Below, piece by piece: positions 38,388 through 51,470 of a DNA stretch of 64,000 bases. The position numbers and the translations under genes were made by a program. The DNA lies in assembly GCA_003342895.1 (NCBI GenBank), contig PTFA01000493.1, positions 196,928-260,927 on the forward strand, given 5' to 3'. The stretch is from Casuarius casuarius. Its lineage: Eukaryota > Chordata > Aves > Casuariiformes > Casuariidae. Each line of letters opens with the position of its first letter. Position 1 is the first letter of the stretch. Below the pieces are notes generated by a model. That model ran no database searches. It saw nothing but the letters and a program-made list of their open reading frames with translations, and had not been told where the DNA came from.

Positions 38388-38400
38388 TGCCCTCTAGTGC
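38388..38400 (-). promoter_or_regulatory. CTCF-like site, reverse
   Basis: TGCCCTCTAGTGC matches the reversed CTCF core YGCCMYCTRSTGG at all but the last base. It is oriented towards the forward site at 10968. Motif only. Confidence 0.4.
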
Positions 38401-41400
38401 TTGTTCTCCATGAACTAAGGGCCAGATCCCCTTTACTGAGCCTTACAAGTTTAAAAGCAGAATCAGTAATAGGTGGTTAAGAAATATGCATACCGTCAAG
38501 AGATACTCATGCAACTGAACTTTTTTATGATGATTTCTCCTTCCTCTTTCCCCCATCTCCCTCCCTATTACTCACTGATCAATTAGAAACTAATACTGAT
38601 ATTGTAGTAGCACCTAGGTGCCTTTACTAGTTGTCAGAGTGCCTCATTTTCCTGCGCCCTGTACAGAGGTGGGCATGCACATATTCATAGGGGAAGATAC
38701 CCACAAGAACGGCAGAAGCACAGGGTGACAGGATGATCACAGNGAGCAGCCGAAACCAAGACAAGCACCGGGCACTGTGGGCTGCGGCGCTCCGCCACCA
38801 TTCCAGGCATCTGCCAGACGAGGTCACTCCAGAACAAGGCAAGGGAGGTTCTTCCTCTGGGCCTTCTCTTGCAGTTGCACAGAATAAGCAGGACTTACAT
38901 TTCTCGATATAATTTTAAGCAACTCAGGACAAAAATCAAGTTTCAGATTTGCCCTTCCAGAACACAGCACTGCTCTCTTTTGACAGCTGTTTTTTTGCAA
39001 GAGTACAATGTGAACTATTCAGAAGCGACACTGACTGCTGAAATGATGACCAGTCAGTACAGGATAGAACTGCATTTGATTTGGGAATTTTCAATACACA
39101 ACTCAGTGTTGTTTTTAATTATTCCAAATACAGTTTTATTACTGGAACTGTGCAAGACAACTGGTCCTGGTGTCTGTATTTCCACATCCATGCATGCTTT
39201 TCATGCACTTACTCCGGGTCAGGAGAAACCTAACTACCTCTGGGCACTGCTGCTGCTATACCTACCCCATTCACCACTGGATATTTGGGGAGCTGCTTCC
39301 AGCCATCAGGAAGAGTTGGGGAAAATAAGCAGAAAATTTTGTAGCTGAATAAGTGTACCTTGTGTGTTCTTTTAAGTTCCTTTTTTAATTATGCCATACT
39401 GGAAACATCTGAGTGATAGCAGTTCACCTAAAGCTCATGCTGCTTTGGCATACATTATAGGATAAGTATCTTTTAAATAATAACCCCAGATAAATGCTAT
39501 TGCTTGAAAAACCAATTTCTGTTGTAATAAATATATTTGTTTTCACTTTCTTAATTATCGCAGGTCTCAGTACTTAGCTGTTTTGGAATTTTTGTGCTTT
39601 ACCCATGAATAATTCCTCTGCTTCAACTGTTANGTGTGTGGCCAACTATTACGCAGATTAAAGATAAATAGATAAGAGTACTAGCAGTCTAAATACTAGT
39701 AACCATCAAGTAGATTTCTAATATTTATGGGCAGGTTCAGCAAACCAGTTAAGCAGGTTCTTAAAATTTCAGAACAGAGCATTAATTCTTATCCATTCAT
39801 ATTAGAAGAGTATTAACTATGCATTTAAGCACATGCTTACAGCCTAATGACTTCTCACTTCAACTCCCTCTCCTTCTCTGGCCCTCAAAAAGACTTGCTC
39901 CACGGAGGTAGGCTGGTGCAGCTTCTTCCTTGCTAAGGATAAAGAGAACATCTGTTGCTATTTCTCCCTTATCTACTTTTCCCTTTTCTAAAATATATCC
40001 TTCTCTTCTACATAGCAAACTATTTGCATTGATTTTGTGCATAAAACTGCTATTTGATTCCTAGTGAAAGGAAGTTTTCTATAGCATAGAAATTCAGACA
40101 TACTACTAGAGAAAGAAAAAAGAAATCTATTTTGGGAATTTGCAAAAGTTGCAACTAAAGCACTTTAAAAGATCTGCAGTAAAAGAGACACAGCAAGAAT
40201 TTCCAAATTTAAATGGCTGTCTCAGTGGGTGTTTCATATTACTACCTTCTTCATGATTCCTCACTTTGTTCTAGGAAATATTTTTGCTTTTCAATAGTAT
40301 GATCTTCCTAGAATTTTCTTTGTAGCAAAAATGCTTCACCTTAATGTAGAAATTATGCAGTAATTTAAGCCTACAGCTATTAAGAAATTCAGAGCAGAAA
40401 TACATTAATATTCTTCCTTCTTCCGTCCTTCCTCACTCTTACAAAGGTACGACTAGTCTGTTCAGAGCTGTGATTTGAATGAGGAGTAACTCTAGATGTC
40501 TCTAAAATCAGAGAGGCTCTCTCAGGGAAAGCCACTCTTATTAATTTGTGTAATGTGTCAATGTAAGAGATTTCAGTAACAGCCAACCTTACTATCCCTG
40601 GCAATATACATCAATTGAGATGGAAATACCCCTCATTATATCATAAAACATTTTAATCTCAAGGAGTCTGTGCTTCAAAGAAAGCAAGCCCCAAACACAT
40701 GCATTTATCTTTAACACAGAAAGCTTGAGGATTTCAAGAGGTATGATCTAAGGTTAAACGGAGCCGTATTAACTCCAGCAGGAGGATTGGATGGTTGTAC
40801 ACAGGAGGTGTGATCACACCCAACATTTAGCATCAAAAAAAAATGTCATACCTNGATTATATATGGAAAAGAATTAAAGACATGGAACATCCTGGGGTGG
40901 GCCTGCACACAAAGCAGACCCCTTTCACACTGGTGAAACCCAGCTCGAGTGCAAAAGATCCTGATAGAAGGCAGAGGAGGACGGAGGTACAGGAAGGAAC
41001 AGGCCTTCAAACCGTTGTCTGCTTCCCACAGGCCTCTTACAAAATTGTCGTGGGAGCTGGGCCTCTTCTTCCATTTCATACCAGACTAATCTGCCTCCAA
41101 TGCCTGTAGCCGGCCTCTGGTTTGCAAGGTGCTCTCCAGGGCTCGGTCCTAGAACTTTACACACGCCACAGGTTCTCTCAGGACTTTACAGCGCAGGACG
41201 ACAGTGGCGTAATGAGGAGGAGATAATCAGGCTGCCACAGCATATTCCCGTCTCTCCATTTCGAGACTCATGTTGAAGGTCAGTCTTTTCCCTGTTTAAA
41301 ACAGCTAAGCTGGCTCTCCAGCCGCTCCCCAGGCTCCCAGAACCACAATCACCTCTCCTTTTCCACAGAGCCCCAGACAATTTGTTGCTGCTTTCAACAC

Positions 41401-44400
41401 ACCTTTTTCTTCAGTCTCTTTGAGCAACTTAATTATTTAGAATTGGGTCTGGTTTTCGCTGTTCTATGATTGACCTCAACTTTGACCCTTTGAATGCAGA
41501 AAAAAAAAATCAGAGGAGAATGTGGAGTCTATTCTCCACTCATTTAGAGGAATTCAGGTGCTTATGTGCTGTAAGTGCCTACGAAAATCTTTATTTCATA
41601 TACATGCATATATAAAAAATAAAATATCATATATGTGTGTATAGGATGTATATTTTAAGGAACTATACTTATTCACTACTCTTGCAAGACATAACCAGGA
41701 ATTTCATAACCTATTGCTGGGTTTTAAATGCAAAGAGAAAAGTAGTAGACATTATGCAAAATGCCTTCTTATAATTGCAGAAAATTAATTTACAATATGT
41801 AATTAAAATAATTAAAAGTACTAAATTGTAAATCAGTATCTTGAAACAAGAACACTGATATTGGAAGTTGATTTCATATAAATTAAATCTACTTTAGAGG
41901 AATGAATACATCTTGTTGATGTTTGCCTCTTGGTTAATATTGTGTACTGTGATAAAGCAAACTATTTGGGGGTGAAGAAAAATTCAGTTTATATTTTCAT
42001 AAGGTTTTTGAGGGAAAAAAATCATGATTGGGCATTTCATAACAACAAGATAGTTGATAATGCAGCATGGTCTAACAGTTTCCTGCTTACCAATTCCTTC
42101 CTGACAATTATTTCTTCAGTGGTCTCATCATCTGTTTAGGCAAGTCCACTTCGCATTCCTCATCTAGAAAATGCAGTTTAAAATATTTACTAACCTGCTG
42201 TTATACAGATTAATAATTCTAAATTGTGGATATCAATAGAGTTTCTTATCAAATATTATGCTAGAGTGCAAATGACTTGCTTGCAGGACGCTTGTTGAAG
42301 TTTGTGGTGGGATTTGCATAAAACTCATAGTTAGAGGGACCACTGGCTGCTTATTTTATCCAAGGTCTCATTTAGTTATGTGACATTTGGCTGTATGACT
42401 GAAATGTTGATAAGGTGACTGATGAAAATCAAATTCCAATNGACACTATCTTTGGAAGAAAATTTAATAAAATATGCAGCATGTCACATGTTTTTTTTAA
42501 ATGGTCAGTCCACTGAGGACCAACTGATGTTCTTGATTTTAAGAATTACTCTGTATGTGTGTGTATGATTTAATACCTTGACACAGTGAAGTTATATTCA
42601 CATTAGTAGACCTTTGAAGGCCAGCANTGAGGTACACCTGTATTCTGGCCCATACTAACCACTATTCCTTTATATTAAATGCTGCTCCTTTATACAGTCC
42701 ACTTTTACCAGCAGTGTGAACATGCTACGCAGAGCCCGTTACATCAGTGAACAAAGGCAGCATGTATGTGTCTGTATTACAACCCTGACGAACAGATCGC
42801 AATGAATGCAGCTTCTCACGTAGAAGCTCTGTTAAGGCAACTACTTTCTAACTGTAAAGGAAATTTCTGCCTCTTGTTCACATTACTGGTATGTGTTTAT
42901 TTTCCAATGACAAAATCTGAGTCAAAAGCCGTATATAAGTTACAGAGCTATAAAGGAGATCAAAAGTATGTCAGTAAAAGAGTAAAACTGAACCTTAAGA
43001 GCTAGGACCCTTTTAAGAATATGCTCTTACAGCATTTTTAAATTGATTTTTGCTCAGTTTATTCAATGTAACTTCAGCCATTGTAAAATTTGGTTTTAAG
43101 AAGTTCATAAGAATGAATGCAGAGAAGGATGATAAAATACAAATATGCGAAAAAGGACTGTAAAAGTCCCTAAACAAAACTGTATCTCAATTATACTTTA
43201 AGTACATGAAACAGTAAGAAAGTTCAAATATTTGACTTTAATGGTGTGCAATGTGATTTCACTTGGATGAATAACATTAGCTGGCAGAATACTGATTCTT
43301 ATTAAACAAACTAATGATTTNGTTTCTTGGAAATTAAACAGTTTTCTTTTCTGCTAGAAGCTGAAAAGCACATGAAAGTTTCTTTGTAAAGCTTAAATTT
43401 TTTTCCTGCAAACTTGAAGAATGAGAATTTCTTTCAACTTAATGTTTTTTAAATTATAGTAAGCTATGTGTAACAGAAAATCTTAATTCTTTAATTTAAA
43501 ATACATCCAGGATAAAGTTTTTCCTGGCTCAGCAGTTTAGCCTGTTGGTCAAATGCTTAACATTTTTCTGTTTCTGTCATTGTATTTCTTAAAAATATTT
43601 AGTGAAATCTTAATATGTTTATGCCTCTGAACAGCTGATACCAATATAACTAAATGTATTTTGTGTTTACATACAACTAAACATATTTTCTGTTCTTTGT
43701 GCCTTTACTGTTGATCAATATTTGTGATTCTTTAGTTTTTACAACATTCTACAACACACTTTTCCTAAATTATGTTAGAAGCTATCTCATGAAGATTATA
43801 AACAAATGTTTAATATGCACTATTGTGTATACACATACCTAAATTTCTCTATTTCTTTAGCACCACAAGGTTCAAAGAATTCCTGATATTATAATATAAT
43901 ATAATTCCTGAGGGATACCTCATACAGCCTAATATTTTGTCCTTGGCTGTAACTGTTATCAGGGCTTTCGAAAAACAAAAGTCCAAGAAATGTCACAACG
44001 AACACTTTGAAATAATTTGCCTTTGGAAAAGCTGTATTCTGATCTCCACCAATTACTGGTTGCTTTATAGTCAGAGCATGAGAATTTTNTATCTCTCCTA
44101 CTACTCTATATTGTGATACTGGATCTTCTCGTATTTCCTGAATCCTCATGTCCATAACTATTTTGTAGTAAGTTGATATTTTAATCATGCTACATATGTG
44201 TATGTTTGCATACTTGTAAGTGTGTGNGTGTATGCATGCATTTTTATTAAATGGGAGGTAATCTATTTTTTTAAGCAAAAGGATTAACTGNTTTTTTTCT
44301 GTTTTAAATACCACATTGTTTTTATAACTTCTAGCACAAAACAGAGCAGCACAAAGACATGAATAGCCATTTGAATTAAAATGTACCAATTGTGTCATTT

Positions 44401-45485
44401 AATTTTTTACTAATGTGCAGGTCTGGTCCTACCACTTTTTGTGTAGATACTCTAAACAGTGACACTGATAAAAGAATAGATGGAAGAAAATGTTCTTGTT
44501 ATTCTTCAGAAACACGAATTATCAAAGTCATGTATTTCAGTACTAATAATAGTTTNTGCTATAATACGGGAGCTCATTAGTTACAAACAGCAGTGGAGAA
44601 GAAATACCACAGTGTACTTAAGTAGAAGGACAATTATGAGTCATCACTGTGATGAAGCTGAGGGAAAGTAAATGTGATTCTAAAACNTCTTAGGAAAGGC
44701 ACTTGCTACACAGACATGCTAATATCAATACCATTTTAGCCAGGAGCTTCCTTCCGATCTTAAGTTCCTGATTAAACATTATCTCTGCTTGTCCCCAATA
44801 CTCCCATGAAAGAGAGGTTCCCAAGGGATGTGGCAAAATTATCCCATTTCCTTCATATCCCCCATGTCTTTAATTATTCTTTCCTTCAAGATTTGATCTA
44901 AAGCCTTGCATGAGTGTATCAGGAGAGATATACCACCACACACATTTACGATAAAGTACTCCTCGTAGATAAGTGATAAAGCAAATATACAAACATAACT
45001 AAATTTGTCAACTGACACTGATGTAACTCATACACTCTTTCAACCCTGCAAAAAAACCCAGAGATTTTCAGTTTATCTTAAATAAGTTTCCCCAAAACAT
45101 AAGCTAAAACACATTTAAGACACTCTTCTACCAGAAGAGACCACAAGGTTTGACACTATCGGGTGCGAATGCTTTCAGAGTTATAAACTACCTTCCTAAA
45201 GCCTCTGCATGCCAGAGAGCATGGTTTATCACTCGTAAAAAAGTCTGCTGCCCCGCCTGCTACTGATGCAGCATGTGGTCTTCCCAGTCCTCAAACTGTC
45301 TCTTACAGCAAGGCAAAAGCACATAACCAAACTGTCAAGAATCCCACAAACATGTTGAATGTCAGATGAATTTATGCAATTCCTATCAATATATTGATTC
45401 TCCAGTCCTAAAGGAGTGGAATTGCTGGTGTTGTGAGATCCTTCAAATGCTTCATGTATTGATAAGCAAGATAATGCTTTTTAAA

Positions 45486-45520
45486 ATTATTATTATTACT
45501 TTTATTATTATTATTATTAC
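45486..45520 (+). repeat. Interrupted ATT trinucleotide repeat
   Basis: About ten ATT units broken once by an ACTTTT interruption. Confidence 0.9.
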
Positions 45521-48500
45521 AAGTCCAGACATAAAGTTATAAGAAAAAACTAAGTTGTTTTATAAATAGTGATAAGAAATGGTAGGTTCTTTCTCAGTTT
45601 CACTTTGGGATAGATTTTAGCAAGCATTTCACCTATCAGTGTTGCTTTGCAGCACTTCAGGATGTTTGCTCAATATTTAGTCAAAACCAAATTCACAGAA
45701 TAATACCATTCTCTATATATCATTTAACAAAACAGGAACCAAGCTCCCTAATACATCCCTGTGAGTTATTTTGCTTTTCTTGAAGTGAACCTGTTGGAGA
45801 AATGCCTCCTTTCTGTCACATTCTTTAAGAAAATACTGGTATTTTGGATGAACTGATATGCACTATGGAAATAAAAAACATTTTTGAGCTTCTAAAGGAG
45901 TTCTTTTAGCTTGCTACTCTTCCTATCACCATTCTACTACAATAGTAGAAATTAATCATTTTTGTCTGCTTTCTTGCTAAGAAAGGACAGGCGGAACAGA
46001 AGGAAAGGGAGGACAGTGGGTGCATGCACATCCGAGTAAAAGTGTCGTGTTAACTGAACAGTGACTTTGGACTTCTCTGTGGACAACGCAACATACACTG
46101 TGAAAACATTTTCTTGGTTTCTGAATCATACATTACATAAGGCTTAAATTACACAATCTCTTAGCGGAACCTTAGATCTCTGTGAGGACTGTATGTGACT
46201 TACCTCTGCAGGAGAACGGCTGGGCAAAAACTTCGTATTTACCATTTTTCAGAATGCTCTATTTATACTGGAAAGGCGGAAGGTGCTTACGTGCTACTCA
46301 AAGCATTTCTTGAGCTGCTACATCATACAGTAGTCTGTCATTTTATAACCCAGGTAACATTTCAAACAGTTACTGTTCAAACAACATACTGAGTTTGTTT
46401 TGTCCCTGGCATTACAGGGGTTAAACATGATACACAAACAGAAAAACGTTTTGAGAACAGGATGTTTGAAGAGTGAAAAATCTTCCTGACTTCCCACCAC
46501 ACATATTGGCAACTTCAGAAGACCTCTTTAAGGCAGTCCGTTCACAATAACCATATGCATTCATCTCTTCCCCACATCCCATTTGCATTGGAACAGGGGN
46601 AAGAATTTCATTCCTTGGGCTTGTTCCAAACAGTACAATGACTGCCCTCCATTTTATAATTGTTAACTGCATCTAACTGTACATTATCTTACCTTCAAAA
46701 GTAATTGTCTTCTATGTATTACACTGCCGGTTTGAGCTCTCTAAGGATCTCAGACATCATCATGCTAACTTCTTTATTGTTCTGGAGGTTGTGTGATGCC
46801 TCTGCCAAAATAAGTTACTAATAAAAAAAACTGTCATAAGACTATACGTAATGTGTTAAAATAAACCAAACAAATCAAAATCCTCAAATAGTATCTTGAA
46901 AGAAGATTCTTTTCTGAAAATTATTTGATAAAAGCAATTGCGTAGAAAACATCCGAATTACTTGTTTTGCTCTCGTCTCTGTTATCATGCTTTAACTAAT
47001 TACAAAAAAAGGCAAACATAGAAAAAATAGCAAAACCATATTTTACCCTTAAATACTATTGTGAAAATCAACAATAAAAGTCTTCCTATATAAAGCAGCC
47101 ATTTAGGAGGACTATTTACTGAGGAAAACCTTAGTTTACAGAGGCTGGACTTTCTAGACTCCGTTTAGAGCTGAGGGAGGAGACAGGGCTTTCTAGGAAG
47201 CAATTAAGAGCACCTACACTAAGNGCCTGCTCTTAACTGCTGTTTGGAGGAACTGCTCACACTCTGTTGACTACCAAAGTGTTCATTTTTGTTTAGACCA
47301 AGACCGTTTTCTTGTTGAGGAACTCTCATTTGCTGCTCCTCAGTCATCAATACAATTATTTTATTTTAATTAAATTTACTATAGAAGGATACACACATCG
47401 AATATACCATTTTAACATTTTACATTAATATAGGAAAAATACCTCTTCTCTCCAACGCAAAAACAAGTATGAAGTCTGTGGTCATTTGTTTTCTGGAACA
47501 GAATCCTTTTCCTCAGTGCCAAAGGCTCCCAGCTTTTATGTATAATGTGGTTTTCTTTTGGTTTGTTCTCGTGGCCATAAATTTATTTTCGGATTCTCCA
47601 TTTTTTGGCCGTTAAAATAGAAGCACGAGGAAAGAGTTTCCTCAATTGTTTTTGGGGGCTTTCTTTTTTAACGAGACATACTCAAAGCAGAAATTGAAGC
47701 ATACTATGAACCATAATTTTGAAGTTTAAAAAATAGCGTCCTCCATAAGATAAAGCTACAACTCGAGTGAAAAAATCCCTCATCAGGAGCAGCACCAGAA
47801 TTTTCACTGCCCCAGGCTGTGCTACGCAGAAACAATTTTTTCTGCCATCCTGCTCGAAGCAGCTGCTAACACCGACTTTCGCTGTTGCCGTCCCAGGCAT
47901 TTCGCTACCCTAGGGCAGCTGCTTGCCCTGACTATCCGTTTGTGCCAGTCCTGCTGATCAGTGAACAACAAATGGAGAGGATGAATGCGTACTTACAGTA
48001 TGCTATAATCTTACTCAGGCAGCAACCCCAAGCACAACTAAGAGCTCAGAAATTGGATGAGAAATAAAAATCATTTTAGATTATTTTTCTCTCGTGATTT
48101 CTAAGCTGATCTCATTATTTTGCTTCAGGCGTTTGTAATGTTCACGACCAGTGAAGCTGTTACNTACTTTTTTAGTATACAATACCGACTCTATTGCCGC
48201 CAAAACCAAAACACTGCACCCTGTTTACTGTCGAATGTGGCCCTTTTTTTGATAATTCTCAGTACTTATCATACAGCTCATAGTATTTTACACTTCGAGC
48301 CCTAATTCCTGAAATCATGTGGCTGCATGAGAATCTCAGCTTCCTTTTTATCACTTAAAAAAAAAAAGATGAAGAAGAAACTTGAAAACATGCTCTTTCA
48401 AGGCCAGACATCGAGANGAACACAATAACCCTCATGTTTTTGTATTTTAACCATATGGTTTTTGAGGCTAATTTCATTTGGGGGGAAGGGGAGTGAAGGA

Positions 48501-49526
48501 AAAGCAAGCTAACTCCCAATTTTGGAACGTGTGCGAATGGCACCAGCTAGTTACATCAGCTCTGGGTTATGTTACAGATCAAAGTAAACCCTTTTGTGTA
48601 AAATCCTACCTGGACTAGGGTTAAAATAGCTGGCAGGTAAGTGGAGAAATGGATGCCTGTCCTAGGCAGGTCTAAAGAGAAAGCNCACAAGAGGGACCAG
48701 GAAGGTTATGACATCTGCTATCAGTCAGATACATGTAAAGCACGAGCAGCAGCTTCGCCGACACCTGATGGGACCTGCANAGACAAGGACGCAGCAGTTT
48801 CCTCAGAAGCAGAACTCACTACAGCTCATTTCCAGCATCCCTCATTCAAATGCATGCCCTGCTGCCCAACAAAGAGCAAATTTATTATCCTCTCACTCCG
48901 CGGGAGCATCGAGACCATCTCCCCGTGACCCAGACACCTGCTTGCGTGAAAGGTATCCCAAATTCATTTGGGGACCATGACTGCATCGGATGTGGCTGAA
49001 ATTAGGTAATAGCTACNGGGGGAAGGAGGTGGGGGGGTGGGAATTGTCAGGTTACCCTGCATCTGCCCTGTTTCTCAGGGAAAGCAGGTCAAATTTGGGG
49101 AATGGGTATCTGTCAACTACAGCTGGAGTGGTATTTGCCTGAAAACACATGCTTTAAAAAAATTCTCTAGCTGCCATATTTAACTGGGGAAGAATTTCTC
49201 CACATTTTCACGTAGAGCATTTGTACCAAAGCCCAGCTAAACTTATCCTTGCCCATGCAGGACGTTGAAATAAACTTTAGAGATTAGGGCTTAGCAATTG
49301 TTTTTTGTTTGGGCTAGGAGCTACCTTCTGCTTCTCAGTAAACACCACAAAGCTCACACAAACTGACAGGAAAAGGCTCTCTTGGGGGGGGGGGGAAGAA
49401 AGTGAGGTAAAGCCTGTTTTAAGATGGAAATGAGGCACTTGGCCGGAGCCTCCTCTCCCTCACCCCTCTCGGCGCAGCTCCCCCCCAGCGCTAAATGACT
49501 GAGCGCCTTGAAGGGGCAAAGCCGGG

Positions 49527-49651
49527 NNNNNNNNNNNNNNNNNNNNNNNNNNNNNNNNNNNNNNNNNNNNNNNNNNNNNNNNNNNNNNNNNNNNNNNNNN
49601 NNNNNNNNNNNNNNNNNNNNNNNNNNNNNNNNNNNNNNNNNNNNNNNNNNN
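49527..49651. other. Assembly gap (125 N)
   Basis: A continuous run of N inside the CpG island, flanked by GC-rich sequence. GC-rich dropout during sequencing is the likely cause, and the true length may differ. Confidence 0.99.
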
Positions 49652-50048
49652 GGAGGAACTGCGGCAAATCTCAGCCAATCAGCGGCGGGGTCTCGGCTCG
49701 GCCCCTGCTGCCCGGAGCCGGGGAACCCCGTGGCTAACGGTTTCCCGCTCTCAGGGGCCCCGCGCGCCCTCGGGCGGGGGAGAAGGCAGGGCGCCCCCAT
49801 GCTGCGCTCCAGGGGAGGCTCCCCCTCCCCGGCACTCCGCTCGCCTCATTAGGCGCCCCTGCCCTTGAGGAAGGAAGGGGAGGGGAAGCGGTACGGCAAC
49901 TGGAAGGGGGAGATAAGGGCCGTGAGGGGCGGTATAAGGGGGAGGGAAAGCGAAAGAAGGGGCAACAAAAGGAAAAAAAAAAGGAAGGAGCAGAAGGGAG
50001 AAAGCTGCACGGTCATCCTCCAGCAGAGCTTCCCCTCACTGCGACAAA

Positions 50049-50228
50049 ATGGACGACAGGAGAGCGCCCCTGGGATTCTGCGGGAGTCGGGAGAAGCCTG
50101 GTCCATTTTTAGCCTTTGGAGAAAGCAGCAGGCTTCCCCCTTCTCTCTTCCTGGCAGCTGCCGAGGCGGAGAGAGAGCACGTTTTCCAGCCGTGTGGAAA
50201 ATCTCGCCTCTCAGAGCCGGACAGATGA
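50049..50228 (+). CDS. Possible small ORF (59 codons) downstream of the CpG-island promoter
   Basis: ATG at 50049 in the context ACAAAATGG (A at -3, G at +4, a strong Kozak start), stop TGA at 50226-50228. The peptide begins MDDRRAPLGFCGSREKPG and ends KSRLSEPDR. It lies about 85 bases after the start site predicted from the TATA-like element. I recognise no family and no domain. It could equally be a chance frame in GC-rich DNA. A second, overlapping 184-codon frame (49865-50419) has no ATG start and is less convincing. Confidence 0.2.
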   Translation: MDDRRAPLGFCGSREKPGPFLAFGESSRLPPSLFLAAAEAEREHVFQPCGKSRLSEPDR

Positions 50229-50429
50229 TTTTACAGCAACTGAGATGTATTTTAAACCAGAGAGAGACTACCAGCCTATGGCGGAGAGAAAGCTGGTTTA
50301 TTACAGGTCATGACAAGCTGCTAGCCTCTGAACAGAACGAGCTCAGGAGCCTGTCAGCCCACGCCCCATCATTGCCTCAAGTTTCTCCCGATTTTGAAGA
50401 CATGCCTACACAGCACTAAATTTCCTCTC

Positions 50430-51470
50430 ATTTCCATTGCCATGCATGTATCAGAAGGGAACAGCCTGGCTATAGTTAACATAAAATCACCAGCATCCCC
50501 AAAAGCTGCACTCAACTTCCACCGTTACAAACAATCCTAAAGCTCAGGTTCTCCCTTTTTTTGCTCTCCCTCCAGTGGGCAAATAGGTACCCAGGGAGCA
50601 AGCAGCCAAAATGACTTTAGATGGAAGGGCAATTCCTTCTCCAAGCCTAACAAAAACAAAAAAACCAACCCACTAATTTCTTGCCTAATCACTCATCTAG
50701 TAGAAAAGCCTGTTTAGTTACTAGCTTTCTCAAGTGCGTCCAGGGGATTTTTGCCAAGAATACTGGACCAATCCCAAAATAAAAACAATACTATGTCTAA
50801 GCTNTATAGGAGAAGCAGCTTTTAAACATTGTTCTTGAACAGGGAGTAATTTACACAGACCACAGCAGCTACTTTGAAAGAACAGCATTAGACTTGCAGC
50901 TTGGGCTGTCAGGCACATCCAGACGACATTTATGAAGAACAACATATAAACAGTCTCCTGATTTTCATTTCTGTTTCGTAAGACTTAGCCAGACTTGCAT
51001 AGCTAAACTGCGCTCAAATGGTACCGATTTATACAGCATGCAAAAGCCCTGTCAACTCCAGCACTCCCTTCTGTGTTAAACTCATCTGGAAGCATTCTGG
51101 GTGAACTATCCAGACACCATTTTAGGCTTTCCATAGGTGCCCTTCCTTGACTGTGATAAAGTTACCAAGAACTATAGCGTCCGAGTACAAGTTCCAGGCA
51201 CAGAAAGATGCACAATTCTGCAGAAGGCTTTCAATTAATGAAGAGATAGCAGGAGCAATTACCTCTTACTCCAGTCCTTAAGAAATACAGCATTCTCTAC
51301 TTAACAGCTGTGCATACTAAAAGAAGTAATCCAATACAATAGTCTCAATTTATTTGAAATAACTCAGTTTGAAAACTTTTTAATTTAAAATTTACAGCAC
51401 ACACAGGGAGGAAACATGTTTTGTTACAACTAAAAGTTATCAGAAGAGTGCTGCAGGGTTGTTTTCTTTA
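50430..51470. other. Intergenic spacer between the CpG island and ANP32E
   Basis: AT-rich sequence with no gene recognised. It holds the last single N of the window (50804). A further minus-strand AATAAA (TTTATT at 51349-51354) lies here and could be an alternative polyadenylation signal for ANP32E. Confidence 0.55.

Larger units (their letters stand above)
28801..49400. other. Long AT-rich intergenic stretch, no gene recognised
   Basis: About 20 kb of AT-rich DNA with scattered N. Recognised items are a MIR-like relic (29051-29140), a sauropsid-type repeat relic (35589-35640), a CTCF-like site (38388-38400) and an ATT repeat (45486-45520). The longest open frames (38869-39348 plus, 43889-44398 minus) lack ATG starts or contain N, and resemble nothing I know. 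Confidence 0.6.
49401..50300. promoter_or_regulatory. CpG island with CCAAT, GC-box and TATA-like elements
   Basis: The most GC- and CpG-rich part of the desert, broken by an assembly gap. On the plus strand there is a consensus NF-Y site CAGCCAATCAG at 49672-49682 followed at once by a CGGCGGGG GC box. Another GC box, GGGCGGGGG, lies at about 49772-49780. GGGGCGG immediately precedes TATAAG at 49933-49938. The order CCAAT, GC boxes, TATA-like, then purine-rich sequence is that of a plus-strand promoter, with a start expected near 49965. No known gene begins here. A non-coding RNA promoter, a small unannotated gene or an enhancer are all possible. The island lies about 1.2 kb beyond the likely 3' end of ANP32E, so it is not that gene's promoter. 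Confidence 0.5.

Noticed and set aside
38869..39348. 159-codon plus-strand frame in AT-rich DNA
   Set aside because: TTG start, no ATG-based gene structure, no recognisable domain. Worth a database search only as a routine check.
43889..44398. 169-codon minus-strand frame
   Set aside because: Contains several N-derived unknown residues and no recognisable domain, so the frame itself is unreliable.
49865..50419. 184-codon plus-strand frame in the CpG island
   Set aside because: Starts at TTG and is very rich in Lys, Arg, Glu and Gly from purine-rich DNA. The ATG-started 59-codon frame in another phase is the better candidate.
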